Below the pieces are notes generated by a model. That model worked only from the letters and a program-made list of their open reading frames with translations, was not told the origin of the DNA and searched no databases. This document shows, one piece after another, positions 1-5,261 of a stretch of 6,733 bases of DNA. A program made the translations under genes and the position numbers. This DNA comes from an uncultured Bacillota bacterium. Lineage in GTDB: Bacteria; Bacillota_I; Bacilli_A; Erysipelotrichales; Erysipelotrichaceae. The stretch lies in assembly GCA_949287785.1 (NCBI GenBank), contig CASEHR010000034.1:1-6733 (forward strand), written 5' to 3'. Numbering within the stretch: the stretch's first letter is position 1; the number at the start of each line of letters is the position of its first letter.

Positions 1-209
1 CGACTAAGACCTGCCCTAACTGCAAGCTGACGGAAAAGATGCTCGATGAGAAGGGTATCAGTTATAAAGAATTGGATGCTGCTGAAAATCAGGATCTGGT
101 CGCGGAATACGACATCATGGCTGCTCCGACCGTCATCTTAAAAAAGGATGACAAAGTCACAAAACTCGCCGGTTACAGCGATGTATCGAACTTCGTACGC
201 AGTCTGTAA
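1..209 (+). CDS. Thioredoxin/glutaredoxin-like domain, C-terminal part (5' end outside window)
   Basis: The reading frame enters at base 3 and gives 68 residues before TAA at 207-209. It opens with T-K-T-C-P-N-C-K, a CxxC redox motif (Cys at residues 4 and 7 of the visible part). An alpha/beta pattern follows, with an A-A-P-T-V segment (Pro42) where thioredoxin-fold proteins carry the cis-proline facing the active site. This is the compact glutaredoxin-like form of the fold, acting as a cytoplasmic dithiol-disulfide reductant. Because the gene starts outside the window, it may be a small stand-alone thioredoxin or the C-terminal domain of a larger enzyme. I recall similar domains fused to the end of class III (anaerobic) ribonucleotide reductase NrdD in some Firmicutes, which would make it a built-in electron donor, but nothing visible settles this. 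A strong terminator follows directly, so it ends its transcription unit and is unlikely to be co-transcribed with the Bce cluster. Confidence 0.8.
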   Translation, partial: TKTCPNCKLTEKMLDEKGISYKELDAAENQDLVAEYDIMAAPTVILKKDDKVTKLAGYSDVSNFVRSL

Positions 210-220
210 AAGACAATACA

Positions 221-245
221 AAGGCTGAATCATCAGCCTTTTTTT
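221..245 (+). terminator. Intrinsic terminator after the thioredoxin-like gene
   Basis: AAGGCTGA (221-228) and TCAGCCTT (233-240) form a perfect 8-bp stem around a 4-base ATCA loop. The run of T continues to 245, giving seven consecutive T. It starts 11 bases after the stop codon. This is a standard Rho-independent terminator and separates the upstream gene from the CBS-led operon. Confidence 0.93.
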
Positions 246-293
246 GTGGCCGTTCCTGTTTCATTTTTTCATCTAACGATCATAGTAATCATT

Positions 294-299
294 TATAAT
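294..299 (+). promoter_or_regulatory. Candidate -10 box for the CBS-regulator-kinase operon
   Basis: A perfect TATAAT lies between the upstream terminator and the first gene of the cluster. At the usual 16-18 bp spacing there is no good -35 (271-276 reads ATCTAA) and no extended -10 TG. The start of transcription would fall near 306, leaving only about 12 bases before the ATG at 318, with the Shine-Dalgarno at the very 5' end of the transcript. Position and the consensus -10 support it; the poor -35 and very short leader argue for caution. Confidence 0.5.
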
Positions 300-317
300 A
301 TATCCGAGGTGAAACAA

Positions 318-755
318 ATGAATATTTTATTCTTTCTAACGCCAAAAGCTGAACTGCAGTATCTCGATGATGATGATACGGTAAGGCAGGGGATCGAGAA
401 GATCAGGGTCAAAGGTTTTACGGCGATCCCGATCGTCTCAAAGAAGGATGGTACATACAAAGGAACGGCATCGGAAGGTGATTTTTTATGGCAGCTGATC
501 GATGAGAATACATGGAATATCTATGATCTTGAAAAAAAGAAGATCGTCGATATCATCGATAAGAAGAAATATCAGCCGGTAAGGATCAATGCCGAGATCG
601 ATGATCTTTTACAGTTGATCATGAATCAGAATTTCGTGCCGGTAGTCGATGATCGCGGTGTCTTTATGGGCATCATCACCAGACGTAAGGTCATCGAATA
701 CTATTACCATAAAGACTGCGGTGATCAAAATGGAATACAAGGTCCTCATCGTTGA
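318..755 (+). CDS. Small cytoplasmic protein with two CBS domains
   Basis: The product has 145 residues and almost nothing but a tandem CBS (Bateman) pair. CBS1 covers roughly residues 8-62 with an F-T-A-I-P-I-V core at 34-40. CBS2 covers roughly 78-130 with N-F-V-P-V-V-D-D-R-G at 105-114 and G-I-I-T-R-R at 118-123. There is no signal peptide or membrane segment. Such pairs usually bind adenine nucleotides (AMP, ATP, c-di-AMP) and control a partner; the ligand here cannot be read from sequence. I recall free-standing relatives with the same MNILFFLTPK start as common in Firmicutes. The ATG at 318 is chosen because GAGGTG (306-311) lies six bases upstream. An in-frame GTG at 246 would add 24 residues but abuts the terminator T-run and lies upstream of the -10 box. 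The last 26 bases overlap the response-regulator gene, and the tail after residue 131 lies beyond the CBS fold and partly over that gene's start region. It is probably co-transcribed and translationally coupled with the regulator. Confidence 0.85.
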   Translation: MNILFFLTPKAELQYLDDDDTVRQGIEKIRVKGFTAIPIVSKKDGTYKGTASEGDFLWQLIDENTWNIYDLEKKKIVDIIDKKKYQPVRINAEIDDLLQLIMNQNFVPVVDDRGVFMGIITRRKVIEYYYHKDCGDQNGIQGPHR

Positions 756-1419
756 AGATGATGAAGTCATATCCGCAGCCATCGCATCAAAACTTTCAAA
801 GTATGGCTTAGGAGTCAGGGAAGTTGAAGATTTTCATCGTGTTGATGAAGAATTCATCACTTACGATCCGTCTTTGGTGATCCTTGATATCTCCTTACCT
901 TTTTACAATGGCTATATGTGGTGTGAGAAGATCCGAAAGATCTCTAAGGTGCCGGTTTTGTATATATCGTCGATGAGTGACAATATGAATATCATCATGG
1001 CCATGAATATGGGTGGAGATGACTATCTCGCCAAACCTTTTGATCTGGATGTCCTGGTCGCCAAAGTCCAGGCTTTGTTGCGAAGGGCTTATGATTATCG
1101 GATCGATGGTGATTTCATCAAAGCCGGTGATGTCATTTTGCGTCTTGATGATCAGACAGTACTGAAAGACGATAAGAAGATCGAGCTTACGAAGAATGAA
1201 TTCCGGATCATCCGCACGCTTATCGAAAAGAAGGGTCATGTGGTAAGCCGGGACGAATTGATGCAGAAGCTCTGGGAGACCAGTGAATTTATCGATGATA
1301 ACACTCTGACGGTCAATATCGCCCGTTTGCGCAAGAAGTTGGAGGATATCGGACTTTATGATTTTATCGCGACGAAGAAAGGTCAGGGCTATATCATCAA
1401 AGATGAAGATGCTGATTAG
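730..1419 (+). CDS. bceR: BceR-type response regulator (OmpR/PhoB family)
   Basis: The product has 229 residues: a receiver domain (about 1-118) and a winged-helix DNA-binding domain (about 130-226). The receiver has the acidic pair D10/D11, the phospho-acceptor D53 in L-D-I-S-L-P, the conserved Ser at 80 and K102 in A-K-P-F. The N-G-Y-M-W-C stretch (60-65) resembles the G-F-x-W-C stretch typical of BceR/GraR/VirR-type regulators and sets it apart from generic OmpR proteins. The C-terminal half keeps the L-T-x-N-E-F recognition region and a final G-Q-G-Y-I wing. The predicted role is to be phosphorylated by the downstream kinase and to activate the ATPase/permease genes. The ATG at 730 is preferred because GGTGATC (720-726) matches the downstream part of the 16S anti-Shine-Dalgarno complement at suitable spacing. 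A GTG at 721 is in frame but would bury this site. It overlaps the CBS gene by 26 bases and the kinase gene by 17. The symbol denotes family, not proven bacitracin response. Confidence 0.93.
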   Translation: MEYKVLIVEDDEVISAAIASKLSKYGLGVREVEDFHRVDEEFITYDPSLVILDISLPFYNGYMWCEKIRKISKVPVLYISSMSDNMNIIMAMNMGGDDYLAKPFDLDVLVAKVQALLRRAYDYRIDGDFIKAGDVILRLDDQTVLKDDKKIELTKNEFRIIRTLIEKKGHVVSRDELMQKLWETSEFIDDNTLTVNIARLRKKLEDIGLYDFIATKKGQGYIIKDEDAD

Positions 1420-2386
1420 TTTCTTAAAGGTAAAAAGAGGCACGATCGCTTTATGTATCTGTCTTTTAGCGATATTCAACAGTGGTCTATTCCTTTATAA
1501 TATCGCCCCGGAAGTATTCATCTATATCGATATCCTGTCTTTGTGTGTGATCCTTCCGTATTTCATCATTTCCGGACTTCGTTATTGTAAGCATGCCGGA
1601 AGAGTCATCAGATCTTTAGATGATCATGAAGATATCGGTAATGATGAGGGGATGGATATCATCGAAGATGCTTATCTTAAGGCGATCAGCGAACTTAAGC
1701 AGGTCGTCAATCAAAACAAGGCCGAAGAGATGGATAAATACCGCGATATCATCGATTACTATACGATCTGGGCTCATCAGATCAAAACACCGATCGCTGC
1801 CATGCGGTTGTTGCTGGAGGGGAAAGATGAACCGTCGTTCGCCATCGAATTATTGAAGATCGAAGAGTATGTTGAGATGGTCTTGTCATATCTTAAGATC
1901 GTCGAGAACGATCGGGATTATCATTTTGCGAAGGTCGATCTCGATAAGGTGATCAAAGAGGAGATCAGATATTATCGTTCGATCTTTATCCAGAAGAAGA
2001 TCAGGCTGGATTATAAAGAGATCGGATATGTCGTTTTGTCCGATGAAAAATGGTTGGCATTTATCATCGGACAGATCCTTTCCAATGCCCTGAAGTATAC
2101 GAAAAACGGCGGTATGATCGCGGTCAGTCTGAAAGAAGATACCTTATATATCAAAGACAGCGGCATCGGCATCGCTAAGGAAGATCTGCCTATGGTCTTT
2201 GAAAAAGGCTTCAGCGGTACGGTAGGTCATAAGTATAAAAGAGCCACCGGTATCGGTCTTTACCTCGCCAAGAAGTATTGTGATATTCTCGATATCGATA
2301 TCAGTATCACCTCTGTGATCGATGAAGGAACGACAGTCGCCTTACATTTCAAGTCCAACGATCTGTATTTTGATCATCTTACATAA
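1403..2386 (+). CDS. bceS: BceS-type intramembrane-sensing histidine kinase
   Basis: The product has 327 residues. Two membrane helices (about 13-32 and 38-58) are joined by only a handful of residues, so there is no real extracellular sensor: the hallmark of intramembrane-sensing kinases that take their signal from a partner BceAB transporter. The cytoplasmic part has the H-box around H125 in A-H-Q-I-K-T-P-I, the N-box around N228 (L-S-N-A-L-K-Y), the G1 box D252-S-G-I-G, an F-box near 266-270 and the G2 box G-I-G-L at 283-286, so it should be an active kinase. ATGs at 1403 and 1409 both fit; neither has a clear Shine-Dalgarno, and the 17- or 11-base overlap with the regulator gene suggests translational coupling. 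An in-frame ATG at 1358 would overlap the regulator by 62 bases and add a basic, non-family extension, so it was rejected. The 3' end and stop codon form part of the operator for the transporter genes. Confidence 0.92.
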   Translation: MKMLISFLKVKRGTIALCICLLAIFNSGLFLYNIAPEVFIYIDILSLCVILPYFIISGLRYCKHAGRVIRSLDDHEDIGNDEGMDIIEDAYLKAISELKQVVNQNKAEEMDKYRDIIDYYTIWAHQIKTPIAAMRLLLEGKDEPSFAIELLKIEEYVEMVLSYLKIVENDRDYHFAKVDLDKVIKEEIRYYRSIFIQKKIRLDYKEIGYVVLSDEKWLAFIIGQILSNALKYTKNGGMIAVSLKEDTLYIKDSGIGIAKEDLPMVFEKGFSGTVGHKYKRATGIGLYLAKKYCDILDIDISITSVIDEGTTVALHFKSNDLYFDHLT

Positions 2387-2392
2387 GTGTAA
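2379..2392 (+). promoter_or_regulatory. Putative BceR-type operator, TTACA-N4-TGTAA
   Basis: TTACA (2379-2383), spacer TAAG, TGTAA (2388-2392): a perfect inverted repeat, extendable by one C/G pair to 2378-2393. It fits the TnACA-N4-TGTAA consensus that I recall being described for BceR-like regulators. It sits across the last kinase codons and TAA stop, with its centre about 88 bases before the ATPase start codon. This is the expected place for the activator site of an inducible transporter promoter. A hairpin in the kinase mRNA is an alternative reading, but there is no T-run for termination. Confidence 0.72.
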
Positions 2393-2446
2393 GTTTCAAG
2401 CGATGAACTGTAAGCCAGGATCAAGGACGCTGACATATTGAAAAAG

Positions 2447-2452
2447 TAGAAT
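2447..2452 (+). promoter_or_regulatory. Candidate -10 box of the transporter promoter
   Basis: TAGAAT is a 5/6 match to the -10 consensus and is identical to the -10 box proposed for the CorC-like gene at 5219-5224. No good -35 occurs 16-18 bp upstream; CTGACA at 2430-2435 is only 11 bases away. That is compatible with an activator-dependent promoter driven from the inverted repeat at 2379-2392. The alternative pairing of CTGACA with TATAGC (2452-2457, 16-bp spacer) would start transcription inside the ribosome binding site, so it is less likely. Confidence 0.35.
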
Positions 2453-2473
2453 ATAGCTGTAGGAGGAAAACAT

Positions 2474-3232
2474 ATGGAACTTTTAGATGTCAGGAATATC
2501 AAAAAGGTATATGCGACACGCGGCAATAAAACTACAGCTTTAAATGGTGTCGATTTTAAGGTCAGTGAAGGCGAATTTGTCGCCATCATGGGTGAATCAG
2601 GAAGTGGCAAGACGACGCTATTGAATATCCTGGCTGCTTTGGATCGGCCGACGGATGGCGATGTCTATCTCAAGGGCAGATCGCTCAATGAGATCAGGGA
2701 GCGGGATATCACGACTTTCAGAAGAGAAAACCTCGGTTTTGTCTTTCAGGAATTTGATCTGCTAGCTAATTTCAGTAATAAAGATAATATTCTTTTACCG
2801 CTTGTTTTAGCCAATTGCAAGTATCAGGAAATGATCAAGAGACTGAATCCGATCGCTAAGGCTCTGGGGATCGAAAGCCTGTTGGAGAAGTATCCGTATG
2901 AGGTGTCGGGCGGACAGAAACAGCGGATCGCTGTTGCCAGAGCCCTGATCAATCAGCCGAAACTGATCCTGGCTGATGAACCGACCGGCGCTCTTGATTC
3001 AAGGAGCAGCGATGAACTGCTCGGTATTTTTGAAAAGATCAACCGACAGGGTCAGACTATTCTCATGGTAACTCACAGCGTCAAAGCAGCCAGCTTTGCC
3101 TCAAGAGTCTTATTTATCAAAGACGGTATTATCTTTCATGAATTGTACAAAGGTGATATGACCTATGAAGACTTCTTTATCAAGATCTCGGATACGCTGA
3201 CCTTGCTTTTAAAAGGAAGTGAAAGATCATGA
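2474..3232 (+). CDS. bceA: BceA-type ABC transporter ATP-binding subunit
   Basis: The product has 252 residues, the usual size for BceA/MacB-type (LolD-like) ATPases, with all nucleotide-binding motifs: Walker A G-E-S-G-S-G-K-T (40-47), Q-loop Q92, signature V-S-G-G-Q (144-148, Val in place of the common Leu), Walker B L-I-L-A-D-E (164-169) with catalytic E169, the P-T-G-A-L-D D-loop region (170-175) and switch histidine H201. It is a cytoplasmic protein that should pair with the permease encoded next and power resistance to a cell-wall-active peptide, probably by freeing the lipid-cycle target, as shown for Bacillus subtilis BceAB. AGGAGG (2461-2466) lies seven bases before the ATG, the strongest ribosome binding site in the window. 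It overlaps the permease gene by four bases (ATGA). The actual drug or peptide recognised cannot be inferred. Confidence 0.95.
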   Translation: MELLDVRNIKKVYATRGNKTTALNGVDFKVSEGEFVAIMGESGSGKTTLLNILAALDRPTDGDVYLKGRSLNEIRERDITTFRRENLGFVFQEFDLLANFSNKDNILLPLVLANCKYQEMIKRLNPIAKALGIESLLEKYPYEVSGGQKQRIAVARALINQPKLILADEPTGALDSRSSDELLGIFEKINRQGQTILMVTHSVKAASFASRVLFIKDGIIFHELYKGDMTYEDFFIKISDTLTLLLKGSERS

Positions 3233-5172
3233 ATCTGATCTTCAGATTAGCTAAAGAGAATATCACGCACGACCGGCGCTTATATTGGCCTTTTATCCTT
3301 TCGAGCACGGGTATCATCGCTCTTTCGTATATCGTCTATTCACTATCGCTCAATGATCAGATCACGATGACATATGCCGGCGCCTATGTCCAGACCTTCC
3401 TGAGTATGGGCTTTTCGATCATTGCGGTCTTTGCGGTCATATTCTTGTTTTATACCAATGGCTTTATCATCAAAAAGCGAAAAAGCCAGCTTGGTCTTTA
3501 CAATGTCTTAGGCCTTTCCAAGGGCGATATCGCCAAAGTCCTGTTCGGTGAGATGTTGGCAGTATATCTTGTTTCGATCATCTTTGGGATCATCAGCGGT
3601 ATCATCTTGGAGAAACTGGCTTTTCTCATCATCCTGAAGCTTCTGGCTTTGGATGTCATCTTCGGTTTTACGATCGCACCGGCAGCGATATTTACGGTCT
3701 TTGTCTTCTATAGCATGCTTTTTGTCGCTCTGTATATCTACAGCGTGATCAGTGTCTACCGGACTGATCCGATCAGGCTTTTGAAGGAAAAGGATAAAGG
3801 AGAGAAGGAACCGAGAGCGAAGTGGATCATGGCAGTCGCCGGTCTTGTCTTCATGCTGGGTGGGTATTATCTTGCCAATATGGAACAGACGGCAATGACC
3901 TCGATCGCCATCTTCTTCCCAGCGGTCATCCTTGTCATCTTAGGTACCTATTTATTGTTTACAGCAGGCAGTATCGCTGTTTTAAAAGCCCTTAAGAAAA
4001 ACAAACGCTATTATTATAAGACCAGTCATTTCATCGCCGTCAGCAATCTCATGTTCAGGATGAAGAAGAACGCTGTCGGTCTTGCCAGCATCACGATCAT
4101 GGCGACGATGATCTTGGTCATGACCGCCAGCACCACCAGCATGTGGTTCAGTTTAGAGAGGACCAGTGATCTTATGTATCCTAAAGATATGATCATCGAG
4201 ATCGATGATCCGAATGCTGATGATGAGCTCATGATCGATGCGATCGACAGCTCTTTGGCCAGTATCGGTAATAAGGCTGTCGATCTGATCTACTATAATT
4301 ATGGGTCGATATACGGTCGCTTCGATGATCACAGCCTGATCCTCAACGATTCCTATTCAAGTGTCGACCGTGGATTCAATATCCTGGATAATTCTACTTA
4401 CAATATGCTTACCGGAAATGATATGAGTCTTGGACCAAGGGAGATGATCTTGCTGATGGATGGTGAGCGCTACCCATATACCTACATGACGATAGATGAT
4501 GTGGATTATCAGATAGTCGAAATGATCGATGACAATATCGAGATCCTTCCTGACAACGACATCATCAACAATCAATCAGAGTGTACCATGGTATTCAATG
4601 ATGCCGATATTGCGGATATAACCAGTCTTAAACGCATATATCTGTTTGATCTTGAAGAACCATTGACAGCAGACGGCGGCTATTTCAACTATGACTTCCT
4701 CGATGAAATACGGAATACCTTTGCAAGCAATGCTCTGACGACTCTGTATAAAGGCGATTTTGAGGTCGCTATGAGAGGGATGTACGCTGCCTTTCTGTTC
4801 TTGGGGACTTTCTTAGGTGTTGCGTTCATGCTGAGTATCATTCTGATCATGTACTATAAGCAGATATCAGAAGGTGATGAAGACAAGGAACGCTATCAGA
4901 TCATGTCTAAAGTCGGTCTAAGCCAGAAAGAAATCAGAAAGACGATCGACAGTCAGGTCATCTTCGTCTTCTTTGCCCCGCTCATCGTTGCGCTCATTCA
5001 TCTGATCGGATCATATCGGATGGTCGGTGGTATCGTAGCGACCCTGACGCAGAGCTCATCTTCCATGTATCTGTATACATGCTTCATCGTAGCTGGCGCA
5101 TTTATCATCTTTTATGTCATCGTCTATCTTCTGACTAAGAAGACTTACTACCACATAGTCACCAGACACTAA
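3229..5172 (+). CDS. bceB: BceB-type ABC transporter permease with large extracellular domain
   Basis: The product has 647 residues, the usual BceB length, with FtsX-like permease regions. I count ten membrane helices, at about 20-40, 56-78, 107-127, 151-173, 199-216, 224-246, 284-306, 518-542, 576-595 and 614-635. Between helices 7 and 8 is an extracellular domain of about 210 residues, the diagnostic Bce-type layout and the likely ligand-sensing element. That domain is strongly acidic, with clusters at 320-340 and 423-444, and has a single cysteine (452), so no internal disulfide. In the known family this subunit binds the ATPase, recognises peptide-lipid complexes and transmits their presence to the BceS kinase. 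AAGGAAGTGA (3213-3222) provides the ribosome binding site, and the ATGA overlap with the ATPase gene indicates coupled translation. Its stop codon forms the first bases of the following terminator stem. Confidence 0.95.
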   Translation: MNLIFRLAKENITHDRRLYWPFILSSTGIIALSYIVYSLSLNDQITMTYAGAYVQTFLSMGFSIIAVFAVIFLFYTNGFIIKKRKSQLGLYNVLGLSKGDIAKVLFGEMLAVYLVSIIFGIISGIILEKLAFLIILKLLALDVIFGFTIAPAAIFTVFVFYSMLFVALYIYSVISVYRTDPIRLLKEKDKGEKEPRAKWIMAVAGLVFMLGGYYLANMEQTAMTSIAIFFPAVILVILGTYLLFTAGSIAVLKALKKNKRYYYKTSHFIAVSNLMFRMKKNAVGLASITIMATMILVMTASTTSMWFSLERTSDLMYPKDMIIEIDDPNADDELMIDAIDSSLASIGNKAVDLIYYNYGSIYGRFDDHSLILNDSYSSVDRGFNILDNSTYNMLTGNDMSLGPREMILLMDGERYPYTYMTIDDVDYQIVEMIDDNIEILPDNDIINNQSECTMVFNDADIADITSLKRIYLFDLEEPLTADGGYFNYDFLDEIRNTFASNALTTLYKGDFEVAMRGMYAAFLFLGTFLGVAFMLSIILIMYYKQISEGDEDKERYQIMSKVGLSQKEIRKTIDSQVIFVFFAPLIVALIHLIGSYRMVGGIVATLTQSSSSMYLYTCFIVAGAFIIFYVIVYLLTKKTYYHIVTRH

Positions 5173-5188
5173 GCCCTCAGGGGCTTTT
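5171..5188 (+). terminator. Short intrinsic terminator after the permease gene
   Basis: AAGCCC (5171-5176) and GGGCTT (5181-5186) form a 6-bp stem with a TCAG loop, followed by T to 5188 (four T in all, then GTC). The stem begins within the permease stop codon. The stem is short and the T-run modest, so some read-through into the CorC-like gene is possible. Confidence 0.7.
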
Positions 5189-5195
5189 GTCATAT

Positions 5196-5224
5196 TTGAC
5201 TATTTAAAGCTTTAAATATAGAAT
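5196..5224 (+). promoter_or_regulatory. Promoter of the CorC-like gene
   Basis: TTGACT (5196-5201) and TAGAAT (5219-5224) each match the vegetative sigma consensus at 5 of 6 positions and are separated by an ideal 17 bp. Transcription should begin near 5231, giving a leader of about 30 bases. This is the best-formed promoter in the window, and it marks the CorC-like gene as a transcription unit separate from the Bce cluster. Confidence 0.78.
5201..5218. promoter_or_regulatory. 18-bp perfect palindrome filling the promoter spacer (candidate operator)
   Basis: TATTTAAAGCTTTAAATA reads identically on both strands. It begins at the last base of the -35 box and ends immediately before the -10 box. 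A dimeric regulator bound here would block RNA polymerase or distort the spacer. The bases just outside (5200 and 5219) no longer pair, so the symmetry matches the spacer limits. No cognate regulator is encoded next to it, and an AT-rich palindrome could be coincidental. Confidence 0.5.
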
Positions 5225-5261
5225 ACATTCATATCCAGATATAAAGGAGTGTGATGTTCGT

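Noticed and set aside
274..288. Possible second BceR-like operator upstream of the CBS gene (TAACG-N5-AGTAA)
   Set aside because: The spacer is five rather than four bases and each half has a mismatch to the TnACA/TGTAA pattern; the halves are not true inverted repeats.
246..317. Longer version of the CBS protein starting at GTG 246
   Set aside because: The GTG sits directly after the terminator T-run, lacks a Shine-Dalgarno, precedes the likely -10 box and adds residues not expected in the family; the ATG at 318 has a good ribosome binding site.
649..729. Longer version of the response regulator starting at ATG 649
   Set aside because: The extra 27 residues lie fully inside the CBS gene in another frame and precede a standard receiver-domain start (K-V-L-I-V-E-D-D).
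895..1479. A 194-codon open frame on the minus strand
   Set aside because: It lies opposite the well-supported response regulator and kinase genes, has no family-like motifs, and arises because GAT/ATC-rich codons rarely give stops on the opposite strand.
2403..2441. 12-residue ORF (MNCKPGSRTLTY) in the kinase-ATPase gap
   Set aside because: It has no Shine-Dalgarno, lies upstream of the proposed -10 box so would not be on the inducible transcript, and shows no leader-peptide or attenuator structure.
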